NCBI RefSeq assembly: GCF_003148825.1
Contig: NZ_QGGZ01000022.1
Coordinates: 1 to 64,000, forward strand
Direction of reading: 5' to 3'
Source: Streptomyces sp. CG 926
GTDB taxonomy: Bacteria > Actinomycetota > Actinomycetes > Streptomycetales > Streptomycetaceae
Length of the DNA stretch: 64,000 bases
The notes under the pieces are model-generated. The model worked only from the letters and a program-made list of their open reading frames with translations. It searched no databases and was not told the origin of the DNA. Both the position numbers and the translations under genes were made by a program. Shown in pieces: positions 1 to 8,974 of the stretch; the stretch's first letter is position 1; each line of letters begins with the position of its first letter.

Positions 1-91
1 CCGCCCACTGCTCATCTGAAAGATCCCCTCGCCCCACACCGAGATCATCACGGCACAGGGCGAGACACGGACCCCAGTTCTAAAACACGGC

Positions 92-2713
92 CTAGGCGGC
101 CGGCAGGCCGTCCAGCTGCGCCTGGAGTCGGGCGATGTCCGCCTCGGCCTTGGCGAGCCGGCCCTTGATCTTGTCCACGACGTTGTCCGGGGCCTTGGCG
201 ATGAACGCCTCGTTCCCGAGCTTCGCCTCGGCCTGCTGCTTCTCCTTCTCCGCGGCGCCCAGGTCCTTCGTCAGACGCTTGCGCTCGGCGGCCACGTCGA
301 TGGTGCCCGACAGGTCGAGCGCGACGGTGCCGCCGGCGACCGGGAGGGTCGCGGTGGCGTTGAAGGAGTCACCCTCCGGCTGGAGGCGCAGCAGCTGCCG
401 GATGGCGGCCTCGTGCGCGCCCAGCGCGGTGGCGCCCAGGTCCAGGCGGGCCGGAACCTTCTGGCCGTCCTGCAGCCCCTGCTCCTTGCGGAACCGACGG
501 ACCTCGGTGATCACCGACTGGACGGAGGCGATCTCCGCCTCGGCGGCCTCGTCGCGGAAGCCGCTGTCCTTCGGCCAGTCGGCGATGACGAGGGACTCGC
601 CGCCGGTCAGCGTGGTCCACAGCGTCTCGGTGACGAAGGGGACGATCGGGTGCAGCAGGCGCAGCATGACGTCGACGACCTCGCCGAGGACCCGGCCGGA
701 GACCTGGGCCTGCTCGCCGCCCGCGAAGAAGGTCGTCTTCGACAGCTCGACGTACCAGTCGAAGACCTCGTCCCACGCGAAGTGGTAGAGCGCCTCGCTG
801 AGCTTCGAGAACTGGTAGTCCTCGTAGTACGCGTCGACCTGCGCGACCGTCTTGTTCAGCCGGGACAGGATCCAGCGGTCGGTGGCCGACAGCCGCTCGA
901 CCGGCGGCAGCTCGCCCTCGATCGTGGCGCCGTTCATCAGCGCGAAGCGGGTGGCGTTCCAGATCTTGTTGGCGAACTTGCTGGACGCCTGGACCCAGTC
1001 CTCGCCGATCGGGACGTCCGCGCCCGGGTTGGCACCCTTGGCCAGGGTGAAACGGACGGCGTCGGAGCCGTACTTGTCCATCCAGTCCAGCGGGTCGACC
1101 GCATTCGGGTTCGACTTCGACATCTTCTTGCCGAACTCGTCGCGGACCAGACCGGTCAGCGCGATGGTGTGGAACGGGGCCACGCCGTCCATGGCGTACA
1201 GGCCGAACATCATCATCCGGGCGACCCAGAAGAAGATGATGTCGTGGCCGGTGAGCAGGACGTCGGTGGCGTAGAACTTCTCCAGGTCCGGGGTCCGCTC
1301 CGGCCAGCCGAGGGTGGAGAAGGGCCAGAGGCCGGAGGAGAACCAGGTGTCCAGGACGTCGGCGTCCTGCGTCCAGCCCTCGCCGGTGGGCGGCTGCTCG
1401 TCGGGGCCGACGCAGACGACCTGGCCCTCGGGGCCGTACCAGATCGGGATGCGGTGGCCCCACCACAGCTGGCGCGAGATGCACCAGTCGTGCATGTTGT
1501 CGACCCAGTCGAAGTAGCGCTTCGACATGTCCTCGGGGTGGATCTTGACGCGGCCGTCCCGGACGGCGTCACCGGCGGCCTGCGCCAGCGGGCCGACCTT
1601 GACCCACCACTGCATCGACAGGCGCGGCTCGACCGTGGTCTTGCAGCGCGAGCAGTGCCCGACGGAGTGCATGTACGGGCGCTTCTCGGCGACGATGCGG
1701 CCCTGCTCGCGCAGCGCGCCGACGATCGCCGAACGGGCCTCGAAGCGGTCCAGGCCGAGGAAGGGGCCGTGGACGGTGATCACACCGTGCTCGTCCATGA
1801 CCGTCAGCGACTGCAGGTCGTGGCGCTGGCCGATCGCGAAGTCGTTCGGGTCGTGCGCCGGGGTCACCTTGACGGCGCCGGTGCCGAACTCCGGGTCGAC
1901 GTGCGTGTCGGCGACGACCGGGATGGTGCGGTCGGTCAGCGGCAGCTTGATCTGCTTGCCGATGAGGTGGGCGTAGCGCTCGTCGTCGGGGTGGACGGCG
2001 ACCGCGGTGTCACCGAGCATCGTCTCGGCGCGGGTGGTGGCGACGACCAGGCTGTCCTCACCCTCGCCGTAGCGGATGGAGACGAGCTCACCGGCGTCGT
2101 CCTGGTACTCCACCTCGATGTCGGAGATGGCGGTCAGGCAGCGCGGGCACCAGTTGATGATGCGCTCGGCGCGGTAGATGAGCTCGTCGTCGTAGAGCCG
2201 CTTGAAGATCGTCTGGACGGCCTTGGACAGGCCCTCGTCCATGGTGAAGCGCTCACGCGACCAGTCGACGCCGTCGCCGAGGCGGCGCATCTGGCCGAGG
2301 ATCTTGCCGCCGTACTCTTCCTTCCACTTCCAGACCCGGTCGGTGAACTCCTCGCGGCCCAGGTCGTGGCGGGACTTGCCCTCCTCGGCGAGCTGCTGCT
2401 CGACCTTGTTCTGGGTGGCGATACCGGCGTGGTCCATACCGGGCAGCCACAGCGACTCGTAGCCCTGCATCCGCTTGCGGCGGGTCAGGGCGTCCATGAG
2501 CGTGTGCTGGAAGGCGTGCCCCAGGTGCAGGGAGCCGGTGACGTTCGGCGGCGGGATGACGATCGTGTACGCAGGCTTCTCGCTCTTGGCGTCGGCCTCG
2601 AAGTAACCGCGCTCTACCCAGCGCTCGTAGAGCTTCCCTTCTACCTCGGCCGGCGCGTACGTGGTCGGCAGTTCGGAGTTGGGGCTGCTGGGTGTCTGCG
2701 TGTTCTCGGTCAC
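92..2713 (-). CDS. valS: valyl-tRNA synthetase
   Basis: Class I aminoacyl-tRNA synthetase that charges tRNA-Val in the cytoplasm; 873 residues, normal for the family. The HIGH signature appears as HLGH in the stretch PPPNVTGSLHLGH near residue 62. The KMSKS signature is present as KKMSKS in the second half. A CP1 editing insertion lies between them, with conserved zinc-type Cys pairs (CPRC, CSRC). The last 70 residues form the charged coiled-coil tRNA-binding arm typical of ValRS. The start is GTG with only a weak ribosome site. No T-box or leader structure is seen in the 90 bases between it and the divergent gene at 2841. In Streptomyces folC usually follows valS; the 91 bases at the left edge of the window show no coding signal, so folC, if present, lies outside. 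Confidence 0.98.
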   Translation of the reverse strand: MTENTQTPSSPNSELPTTYAPAEVEGKLYERWVERGYFEADAKSEKPAYTIVIPPPNVTGSLHLGHAFQHTLMDALTRRKRMQGYESLWLPGMDHAGIATQNKVEQQLAEEGKSRHDLGREEFTDRVWKWKEEYGGKILGQMRRLGDGVDWSRERFTMDEGLSKAVQTIFKRLYDDELIYRAERIINWCPRCLTAISDIEVEYQDDAGELVSIRYGEGEDSLVVATTRAETMLGDTAVAVHPDDERYAHLIGKQIKLPLTDRTIPVVADTHVDPEFGTGAVKVTPAHDPNDFAIGQRHDLQSLTVMDEHGVITVHGPFLGLDRFEARSAIVGALREQGRIVAEKRPYMHSVGHCSRCKTTVEPRLSMQWWVKVGPLAQAAGDAVRDGRVKIHPEDMSKRYFDWVDNMHDWCISRQLWWGHRIPIWYGPEGQVVCVGPDEQPPTGEGWTQDADVLDTWFSSGLWPFSTLGWPERTPDLEKFYATDVLLTGHDIIFFWVARMMMFGLYAMDGVAPFHTIALTGLVRDEFGKKMSKSNPNAVDPLDWMDKYGSDAVRFTLAKGANPGADVPIGEDWVQASSKFANKIWNATRFALMNGATIEGELPPVERLSATDRWILSRLNKTVAQVDAYYEDYQFSKLSEALYHFAWDEVFDWYVELSKTTFFAGGEQAQVSGRVLGEVVDVMLRLLHPIVPFVTETLWTTLTGGESLVIADWPKDSGFRDEAAEAEIASVQSVITEVRRFRKEQGLQDGQKVPARLDLGATALGAHEAAIRQLLRLQPEGDSFNATATLPVAGGTVALDLSGTIDVAAERKRLTKDLGAAEKEKQQAEAKLGNEAFIAKAPDNVVDKIKGRLAKAEADIARLQAQLDGLPAA

Positions 2714-2840
2714 GGGGCACAGTTTAGAGCGGTAACAGTCCAGTCATGAAACCGGTAATCCAGGGGCCCGGCGCCCTGCCCGCTCCCGCCTTCCGTCAGG
2801 ATGTGTGAAACGGATAAGCAACCTCATTGGGGGACGCGGG

Positions 2841-3776
2841 ATGAGCTACAACCAGCCAGGGCCCTACGGACAGCAGCCTCAGCAGCCGGGACCGTACGGG
2901 CAGCAGCCCCCGCCGCCGCCGGGCCCGTACGGCCAGCCCGCCCCCCAGCCCAACCCGTACGGGCAGCCCGCGGCGCCGCAGCCGGGCTACGGCTACCCGC
3001 AGCAGCCGGGCGTCCCCCCGCAGGGCTACCCCCAGCAGCCGCCGGCCCCGGCCTACGGCTACCCGCAGCAGCAGGCCCCGTACGGCGGGCAGCCCCCGAA
3101 GAAGTCCAAGGCGGGCGTGATCATCGGCGTGATCGTCGCGGTGGCGGTGATCGCGGGCGGCGGCTGGTACCTCGTGGGCGGCGGCGCGGGCGGCGACATC
3201 TCCGCGGACACCAAGGGCTACAAGCTGGTCGCCCCGGAGTCGGTGGACGACTTCAAGAAGGACCCGTCGTACAAGGAGCCGGCCTTCACCGACGAGGACA
3301 AGCAGAAGGCCACGGCAGCGGGCGTCAAGAACCCGAGCCAGGTCGGCATGACCTACACCGCAGGCGACCCGAAGAACCCGCTGACGGCCAAGGGCCTCAA
3401 CTTCAAGGGACTTTACGGCGAGATCGCCGACCCGGAGAAGGCTGTGGACGGCTACTTCGCCATGGCCAAGCTGAACGCTTCCAAGGACGGCAAGTCGGAC
3501 GTCCAGCTGATCGGCAGCCCGAAGACGATGAAGCCGGCCGTCTTCAAGGGCGCCGTGATGAAGTGCCAGGAGGCGAAGTTCGTCCTCAAGGACACCTCGG
3601 GCAAGGGCCCCAAGGAGTTCACCCTCCCGATGTGCATCTGGGGCGACTACAGCACCCTGACCATGGTCAGCGCCAGCGACGTGGCCTCCATCATGGCGAG
3701 CAAGCCCGGCTACACCCTGGAGCAGACCGCGGACCTGGCCGCGAAGCTCTACAACACCGCCCGCGTCAAGAAGTAG
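2841..3776 (+). CDS. proline/tyrosine-rich N-terminus, single-span membrane protein of unknown function
   Basis: Protein of 311 residues. Residues 1-88 are a low-complexity cytoplasmic tail of PYGQQP and GYPQQP repeats. One transmembrane helix follows at about 92-112 (GVIIGVIVAVAVIAGG), then an extracytoplasmic domain of about 200 residues with two cysteines that could pair. The ATG at 2841 is preferred over an in-frame GTG at 2805 because it follows GGGGGACGCGGG and begins the repeat tail. Such tails are common on actinobacterial membrane proteins and may mediate clustering; no enzymatic motif is visible. It is divergent from valS and convergent with clpX, with a strong shared terminator between. 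I do not recognise a specific family for the exported domain. Confidence 0.85.
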   Translation: MSYNQPGPYGQQPQQPGPYGQQPPPPPGPYGQPAPQPNPYGQPAAPQPGYGYPQQPGVPPQGYPQQPPAPAYGYPQQQAPYGGQPPKKSKAGVIIGVIVAVAVIAGGGWYLVGGGAGGDISADTKGYKLVAPESVDDFKKDPSYKEPAFTDEDKQKATAAGVKNPSQVGMTYTAGDPKNPLTAKGLNFKGLYGEIADPEKAVDGYFAMAKLNASKDGKSDVQLIGSPKTMKPAVFKGAVMKCQEAKFVLKDTSGKGPKEFTLPMCIWGDYSTLTMVSASDVASIMASKPGYTLEQTADLAAKLYNTARVKK

Positions 3777-3794
3777 CGGCACGCACGGAACAAG

Positions 3795-3828
3795 CAGAAG
3801 GGGCGCCCCGACCGGGGCGCCCCTTCTG
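3795..3828. terminator. bidirectional terminator between the membrane protein gene and clpX
   Basis: A perfect 15-bp stem (3795-3809 with 3814-3828) has a GACC loop. It lies between two converging genes (ends at 3776 and 3853), so it can stop transcription from both sides. There is no T-tract, as usual in Streptomyces. Confidence 0.85.
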
Positions 3829-3852
3829 CGTGTTGTTCGCTGCCGAGTGCCG

Positions 3853-5139
3853 CTACGCCGACTTCTCGTGCGGGCCCTGGTCCTTCGGGACGATCCGGGG
3901 GACCAGCGTCGGGTTGACGTTGGAGCGGACCACGTCCGCGGTGATGACCACGCGGGCCACGTCCTTGCGGGACGGGACCTCGTACATCACCGACATCAGG
4001 ACCTCTTCCATGATGGCGCGCAGGCCGCGCGCGCCCGTCTGGCGGAGGATCGCCTGGTCCGCGATGGCCTCCAGCGCCTCGCGCTCGAAGTCCAGCTCCA
4101 CGCCGTCGAGTTCGAACAGCCGCTGATACTGCTTCACCAGCGCGTTGCGCGGCTCGATCAGGATCTGGAGCAGGGCCTCGCGGTCCAGGTTGTGCACGGA
4201 GGTCAGCACGGGGAGGCGGCCGATGAACTCGGGGATCATCCCGAACTTCACCAGGTCCTCCGGCATGACCTCCTGGAACTGGTCGCTGGCCTCGATCTCG
4301 CGCTTCGAGCGGATCGTCGCCCCGAAGCCGATGCCCTTGGCGCCCGCGCGCGACTCGATGATCTTCTCCAGGCCGGCGAAGGCGCCGCCCACGATGAAGA
4401 GCACGTTCGTCGTGTCGATCTGGATGAACTCCTGGTGCGGGTGCTTGCGCCCGCCCTGCGGCGGCACCGAGGCCGTCGTGCCTTCCAGGATCTTCAGGAG
4501 GGCCTGCTGCACGCCCTCGCCGCTCACGTCGCGCGTGATCGACGGGTTCTCGCTCTTGCGGGCCACCTTGTCGATCTCGTCGATGTAGATGATCCCGGTC
4601 TCGGCCTTCTTGACGTCGTAGTCGGCGGCCTGGATCAGCTTCAGCAGGATGTTCTCGACGTCCTCGCCGACGTACCCGGCCTCCGTCAGCGCCGTCGCGT
4701 CGGCGATGGCGAAGGGGACGTTCAGCATGCGGGCCAGCGTCTGGGCCAGCAGCGTCTTGCCCGAGCCCGTGGGGCCCAGCAGCAGGATGTTGGACTTGGC
4801 GAGCTCGATCGCGTCGTCCCGGCCCTGCGCGCCGCCGTTCTCGCCGGCCTGTACCCGCTTGTAGTGGTTGTAGACCGCTACCGAGAGAGCCTTCTTCGCC
4901 GGCTCCTGGCCGACGACGTAGCTCTCCAGGAACTCGTAGATCTCACGGGGCTTGGGGAGTTCCTCCCACCGGACCTCGGAGGTCTCCGCGAGCTCCTCTT
5001 CGATGATCTCGTTGCAGAGGTCGATGCACTCGTCGCAGATGTACACACCGGGTCCTGCGATGAGCTTCTTCACCTGCTTCTGGCTCTTTCCGCAGAACGA
5101 GCACTTGAGCAGATCGCCGCCGTCACCGATGCGTGCCAC
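3853..5139 (-). CDS. clpX: ATP-dependent Clp protease ATP-binding subunit ClpX
   Basis: AAA+ unfoldase that recognises substrates and feeds them into the ClpP1P2 chamber; 428 residues. The N-terminal C4 zinc-binding domain is clear (CSFC near residue 15 and CDEC near residue 35). Walker A is GPTGSGKT, Walker B is IIYIDEID, and the ClpP-docking loop is IGF in GIGFGATIR. The C-terminal AAA+ small domain is complete. It lies downstream of clpP1-clpP2 on the same strand. A 154-bp gap containing a perfect hairpin separates clpP2 from clpX, so clpX may have its own promoter or be partly attenuated. Confidence 0.98.
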   Translation of the reverse strand: MARIGDGGDLLKCSFCGKSQKQVKKLIAGPGVYICDECIDLCNEIIEEELAETSEVRWEELPKPREIYEFLESYVVGQEPAKKALSVAVYNHYKRVQAGENGGAQGRDDAIELAKSNILLLGPTGSGKTLLAQTLARMLNVPFAIADATALTEAGYVGEDVENILLKLIQAADYDVKKAETGIIYIDEIDKVARKSENPSITRDVSGEGVQQALLKILEGTTASVPPQGGRKHPHQEFIQIDTTNVLFIVGGAFAGLEKIIESRAGAKGIGFGATIRSKREIEASDQFQEVMPEDLVKFGMIPEFIGRLPVLTSVHNLDREALLQILIEPRNALVKQYQRLFELDGVELDFEREALEAIADQAILRQTGARGLRAIMEEVLMSVMYEVPSRKDVARVVITADVVRSNVNPTLVPRIVPKDQGPHEKSA

Positions 5140-5211
5140 GAGGTGCTTCCCCTTCGCCTGGGAGACGCCTGGTTCAGCGCTCCTGGTGCCTCATATCCGA
5201 CGGTACCTTGC

Positions 5212-5233
5212 CGGGGGCCCCGTGCGGGGCCCC
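5212..5233. terminator. GC hairpin between clpP2 and clpX
   Basis: A perfect 9-bp stem of G5C4 against G4C5 with loop GTGC sits in the 154-bp gap between the two co-oriented genes. It could end or attenuate the clpP1P2 transcript before clpX. There is no T-run in the direction of transcription. Confidence 0.5.
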
Positions 5234-5292
5234 CTTGACGTGGTTCACATCTCCGAGTCCGGAGACGTGCTCACGCCAACTGGTGGCAAGGA

Positions 5293-5961
5293 TCAGGCCT
5301 TGCTGCTCTTACGGGTGGAGATGATCTGGTCGATCAGCCCGTACGCGAGCGCGTCCTCGGCCGTGAGGATCTTGTCGCGCTCGATGTCGTCGCGGATCTT
5401 CTCGATCGGCGTCGTCGAGTGCTTGGCCAGCATGGTCTCCAGCTGGTCACGCATGCGCAGGATCTCGTTGGCCGCGATCTCCAGGTCGGAGAGCTGCTCG
5501 CGGCCGGTGCCACCGGAGGGCTGGTGGATCAGCACGCGGGCGTTCGGCAGGGCCATGCGCTTGCCGGGGGTACCGGCGGCCAGCAGGACCGCGGCGGCGG
5601 AGGCCGCCTGGCCCATGCAGACCGTCTGGATGTCCGGCTTCACGAACTGCATGGTGTCGTAGATCGCCGTCAGCGCGGTGAAGGAGCCACCGGGGCTGTT
5701 GATGTAGATGGAGATGTCGCGGTCCGGGTCCATCGACTCCAGGCACAGCAGCTGCGCCATGACGTCGTTGGCGGACGCGTCGTCGATCTGCACGCCGAGG
5801 AAGATGACGCGCTCCTCGAAGAGCTTCGCGTACGGGTCGTACTCGCGCACGCCCTGCGAGGTGCGCTCGACGAAGCGCGGAATGACGTAGCGGTTGTCCA
5901 CCTGCGGGCCGGTGTAGAGGCCGCTCGCGGAGAAGTTGTTCTGCATCTGGGTGTTCACCAT
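5293..5961 (-). CDS. clpP2: ATP-dependent Clp protease proteolytic subunit ClpP2
   Basis: Serine peptidase ring subunit that forms a heteromeric ClpP1P2 barrel with the product of the next gene upstream. About 222 residues when started at the ATG at 5961 (protein begins MVNTQMQNN). A longer reading continues upstream without a ribosome site and overlaps clpP1, so it was rejected; an ATG at 5946 is also possible. The nucleophile Ser is in MGQAASAAA, the catalytic His in LIHQPSGG, and the Asp lies about 50 residues further on. It follows clpP1 by 55 bp, consistent with the clpP1-clpP2 operon known in Streptomyces. Confidence 0.95.
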   Translation of the reverse strand: MVNTQMQNNFSASGLYTGPQVDNRYVIPRFVERTSQGVREYDPYAKLFEERVIFLGVQIDDASANDVMAQLLCLESMDPDRDISIYINSPGGSFTALTAIYDTMQFVKPDIQTVCMGQAASAAAVLLAAGTPGKRMALPNARVLIHQPSGGTGREQLSDLEIAANEILRMRDQLETMLAKHSTTPIEKIRDDIERDKILTAEDALAYGLIDQIISTRKSSKA

Positions 5962-6016
5962 CCTGGTGGCGTTCTGCGGGCTGTCGGCTGCTGCGTACTG
6001 ACGGTGGGACCCTGGA

Positions 6017-6634
6017 TCAGGCCCCGGTGCCGCCGCCGCCCGGCGCGCTGGACGCGGCCGAGATGATCTCGTCGATGAGGCCGTAGTCCTTGGCCTCCTC
6101 GGCGGTGAACCACCGGTCACGGTCACCGTCACGGATGATCGCCTCGACCGTCTGGCCCGAGTGGAACGCGGTGATCTCGGCCATCCGCTGCTTGGTGCGC
6201 AGCAGGTACTGGGCCTGGATCTTGATGTCCGACGCGGTGCCACCGATACCGGCGGAGCCCTGGTGCATCAGGATGTCGGTGTTCGGCAGGGCGAAGCGCT
6301 TGCCCTTGGCGCCACCGGTGAGCAGGAACTGCCCCATCGACGCGGCCATACCCATACCGATGGTGACGACGTCGTTCGGGATGAACTGCATGGTGTCGTA
6401 GACGGCCATACCGGCCGTCACGGAGCCACCGGGGCTGTTGATGTAGAGGAAGATGTCCTTCTCCGGCTCGGCGGCCAGGAGCAGGAGCTGCGCGGTGATC
6501 TTGTTGGCGATGTCGTCGTCGACCTGCTGGCCGAGGAAGATGATGCGCTCGCCGAGCAGCCGGTTGTAGACATGGTCGCCGAGGCCGCCACCGATGGACG
6601 GCTCACCCGCGGCGTAAGGCTTCAGATTCGTCAC
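6017..6634 (-). CDS. clpP1: ATP-dependent Clp protease proteolytic subunit ClpP1
   Basis: Serine peptidase subunit of the Clp protease; 205 residues. The catalytic Ser is in GMGMAASMGQ, the His in ILMHQGSAG, and the Asp in the region after RTKQRM. The handle helix and axial-loop region (YNRLLGERIIFLG) are present. It is the first gene of the clpP1-clpP2 pair. In Streptomyces this operon is activated by ClgR, and a matching box lies about 170 bp upstream at 6800-6813. In S. lividans ClpP1 loss alters development and turnover of ClgR; that is family knowledge, not seen here. Confidence 0.97.
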   Translation of the reverse strand: MTNLKPYAAGEPSIGGGLGDHVYNRLLGERIIFLGQQVDDDIANKITAQLLLLAAEPEKDIFLYINSPGGSVTAGMAVYDTMQFIPNDVVTIGMGMAASMGQFLLTGGAKGKRFALPNTDILMHQGSAGIGGTASDIKIQAQYLLRTKQRMAEITAFHSGQTVEAIIRDGDRDRWFTAEEAKDYGLIDEIISAASSAPGGGGTGA

Positions 6635-6799
6635 GTATCCACCTGCTCGTCTCCGACGGCCATGTGCCGTCTCAGCGTCTCGTTCTGGGGTCCGGTCCGG
6701 CCGGAGCGGACGATTCCGCCGGCGCCCGGGTACTCACGTGCCCTCGTATTCATGGACCCTAACGCGCAGGTCGGACAACGCCATCCCGCTTCCCGAACT

Positions 6800-6813
6800 G
6801 TTCGCTCGGAGCG
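6800..6813. promoter_or_regulatory. candidate ClgR box upstream of clpP1
   Basis: The sequence is GTTCGC, five bases (TCGGA), then GCG. This fits the Streptomyces ClgR operator described as GTTCGC-N5-GCG. It lies 166 bp upstream of the clpP1 start in the clpP1-tig intergenic region. Assignment is by motif match only. Confidence 0.6.
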
Positions 6814-6842
6814 CAAGCTCCAAGGCCCTTACGGGGCCTGTG

Positions 6843-6880
6843 CCGAAGGGCCCGGACACGACGGTGTCCGGGCCCTTCGG
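6843..6880 (-). terminator. terminator downstream of tig
   Basis: A perfect 17-bp stem (6843-6859 with 6864-6880) with loop GACG begins 30 bp after the trigger factor stop codon. It insulates tig from the clpP1 promoter region. Confidence 0.85.
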
Positions 6881-6910
6881 GGCACTGCTCGGTGGGCTGG
6901 GCCCGGGGTG

Positions 6911-8299
6911 TTACTTGGCCTCGTCGGCCTTGACCTCGTCGTCGCCGTCCACGGCGGCCTCGACGGTCTCGGCGGCCTGCTCCTCGTCCTCGTCGGACAG
7001 GTCCACGACCTCACCGTTGGTGTCGACGACCTTGGAGGCCTCGACGACGACCGCGAGGGCCTTGCCGCGGGCGACCTCGCCGACCAGCATCGGAACCTGG
7101 CCACCCTCGACCACGGCCTGGGCGAACTGGTCGGGGGACATGCCGGAGGAAGCGGCGCGGCGCATGAGGTGCTCGGTGAGCTCCTCCTGGTCGACGCCCA
7201 GCTTCTCCTTGTTGACCAGCGCGTCGAGGACGAACTGGGTCTTGATGCCCTTGATCGCCTGCTCGGAGGTCTCGGCGTCGAACTCCTCGACCGTCTTGCC
7301 CTGGAACTCCAGGTACTTCTCGATGGTCAGACCCATCTGGCCGAGCTGGTGGTGCTCCAGGTTGTGCTTGCGGGTCTGGACCTCGTCCGCGAGGAGCTTC
7401 TCGGGGATCGGGACCTCGACGAGCTCCAGCAGCTTCTCCAGGACACGCTCCTGGGCCTGCGTGGCCTGGTCGTACTGCTTCATGTTCTCGAGGCGCTTGC
7501 GGCTGTCCGCCTTGAGGTCCTCGAGGGTGTCGAACTCGCTCGCCATCTGCGCGAACTCGTCGTCCAGCTCCGGGAGCTCCTTGGCGGAGACCTTGGTGAC
7601 CTTGACGGTGACCTCGGCGTCCTTGCCCTCGGCGGAGCCGCCCTTCAGCTGCGAGGTGAAGGTGGCCTCGCCGCCGGCCTCCAGGCCGGTCACGGCCTCG
7701 TCGATGCCCTCGAGGAGCTCGCCCGAGCCGATGGTGTAGGAGACGTCGGAGGCGACGCCGTCGGGCAGCACCTCGCCGTCGACCTTGGCCTCGAGGTCGA
7801 TGGTGACGACGTCACCCTCGGCGGCGGCGCGCTCGACGTCCTTGGTGGACCCGAAGCGGCCGCGCAGCTGCTCGACGGACTTCTCGACGTCCTCGTCGGA
7901 GACCTCGATGGCGTCGACCTCGACCTCGATGCCGGAGTAGTCCGGGATCTCGATCTCGGGACGGACGTCGACCTCGGCGGTGAAGGCGAGGACCTCGCCG
8001 TCCTTGAGCTCGGTGATGTCCACGTCCGGCTGGCCCAGCGGGTTCAGGTCGGCCTCGTTGACGGCCTCGGTGTAGAACTTCGGGAGCGCGTCGTTGACGG
8101 CCTCCTCCAGCACCGCACCGCGGCCGAAGCGCTGGTCGATGACTCGGGCCGGGATCTTGCCCTTACGGAAGCCCTTCACCGTGACCTGCTGGTTGATCTT
8201 CTTGTACGCCGCGTCGAGGCTGTCCTTGAGCTCCTCGAAGGGCACCTCAACAGTGAGCCGAACCCGAGTCGGGTTCAGGGTCTCCACGGCGCTCTTCAC
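6911..8299 (-). CDS. tig: trigger factor, ribosome-associated chaperone and peptidyl-prolyl isomerase
   Basis: Binds nascent chains at the ribosome exit tunnel and assists folding; 462 residues. The ribosome-binding signature GFRKGKIP is near residue 45. An FKBP-type PPIase domain occupies about residues 150-240. A helical C-terminal chaperone domain follows and ends in an acidic tail rich in Glu, Asp and Ala. The start is GTG at 8299 behind AAGGAG. The open frame continues upstream through the tRNA-Pro gene but has no ribosome site there, so the longer form was rejected. The gene is directly upstream of clpP1 on the same strand, a usual actinobacterial pairing of folding and degradation genes, though a strong terminator separates them here. 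Confidence 0.97.
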   Translation of the reverse strand: MKSAVETLNPTRVRLTVEVPFEELKDSLDAAYKKINQQVTVKGFRKGKIPARVIDQRFGRGAVLEEAVNDALPKFYTEAVNEADLNPLGQPDVDITELKDGEVLAFTAEVDVRPEIEIPDYSGIEVEVDAIEVSDEDVEKSVEQLRGRFGSTKDVERAAAEGDVVTIDLEAKVDGEVLPDGVASDVSYTIGSGELLEGIDEAVTGLEAGGEATFTSQLKGGSAEGKDAEVTVKVTKVSAKELPELDDEFAQMASEFDTLEDLKADSRKRLENMKQYDQATQAQERVLEKLLELVEVPIPEKLLADEVQTRKHNLEHHQLGQMGLTIEKYLEFQGKTVEEFDAETSEQAIKGIKTQFVLDALVNKEKLGVDQEELTEHLMRRAASSGMSPDQFAQAVVEGGQVPMLVGEVARGKALAVVVEASKVVDTNGEVVDLSDEDEEQAAETVEAAVDGDDEVKADEAK

Positions 8300-8463
8300 G
8301 GTTCGGTCTCCTTGTGGCTGACTGCTGGGGATTCTGCCGTCGCGCTGTGATTCAGCGGTTCGGCGGACTTCGGCCCGGTACATCAGACACACGGGCACGC
8401 AGCTTGCATAGTAACCGCAAGCGGCAATCAGCCCACAACGCGATCTTGTGGAGACACTGCTGC

Positions 8464-8540
8464 TGGTCGGGGTGGCCGGATTCGAACCGACGACCTTCCG
8501 CTCCCAAAGCGGACGCGCTACCAAGCTGCGCCACACCCCG
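8464..8540 (-). tRNA. tRNA-Pro (anticodon TGG)
   Basis: The complement folds as a complete cloverleaf. The 7-bp acceptor CGGGGTG pairs with CACCCCG. The D-arm contains GCGCAGCTTGGTAGCGC, the anticodon loop is TTTGGGA (anticodon TGG), and the T-arm contains GGTTCGAATCC. The discriminator A and an encoded CCA end at 8464. It reads prolyl codons CCA and CCG. Confidence 0.95.
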
Positions 8541-8708
8541 TCGGTGCGACACGTAGGGTACATGCCTGGAGACACTCTGATGCGCGGGGTTTCCCGAGGT
8601 ATTTCGGGTGGAGCTTCGCCACGACGTCGAATGTGGTGTGCACCCACCGGGAGCGACCCGCTAGGATGCTGTCCGTGCCAAGGTCCCCGGACCTGCGGCG
8701 CGCGCGTT

Positions 8709-8779
8709 GCGGGTGTAGCTCAATGGTAGAGCACTAGTCTTCCAAACTAGCTACGCGGGTTCGATTCCCGTCACCCGCT
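8709..8779 (+). tRNA. tRNA-Gly (anticodon TCC)
   Basis: A complete cloverleaf: acceptor GCGGGTG with CACCCGC, anticodon stem CTAGT/ACTAG around loop CTTCCAA (anticodon TCC), T-arm GCGGGTTCGATTCCCGT, discriminator T. CCA is not encoded. tRNA genes are common integration sites, and an unassigned gene block begins just downstream, but no second copy of the tRNA 3' end is visible in the window. Confidence 0.95.
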
Positions 8780-8787
8780 CAGAAGCA

Positions 8788-8830
8788 CGAAGGGCCAGGT
8801 CAGAGGATGTTTCCTCAGCCTGGTCCTTCG
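8788..8830 (+). terminator. terminator of tRNA-Gly
   Basis: A hairpin with outer arms 8788-8799 and 8819-8830 (12 bp, one G-T pair) starts 9 bp after the mature tRNA end. The inner part pairs partly (AGAGGA with TCCTC). Confidence 0.7.
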
Positions 8831-8974
8831 TCGTTCCCGGGGCTCCGGTCGGCTCGTGGCGGGGGCTCCGCCGCAGCAGTTCGTCGGCGCGCCGACCACG
8901 GACGGGGAGCGGCGAGATCTCCGCCAGGTTGACGGCGCCGAGAGCCGGTCGGCGAAGGAGAGAGGGGTATCGCT

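Noticed and set aside
413..2749. Long open frame on the + strand opposite valS
   Set aside because: Valine/glycine/arginine-rich translation typical of antisense frames in high-GC DNA; valS on the other strand has all motifs.
5962..6243. N-terminal extension of ClpP2 overlapping clpP1
   Set aside because: No ribosome site and Arg/Ser/Pro-rich translation that shadows clpP1.
8300..8647. N-terminal extension of trigger factor through the tRNA-Pro gene
   Set aside because: The GTG at 8299 has a clear AAGGAG; the extension would run through a tRNA.
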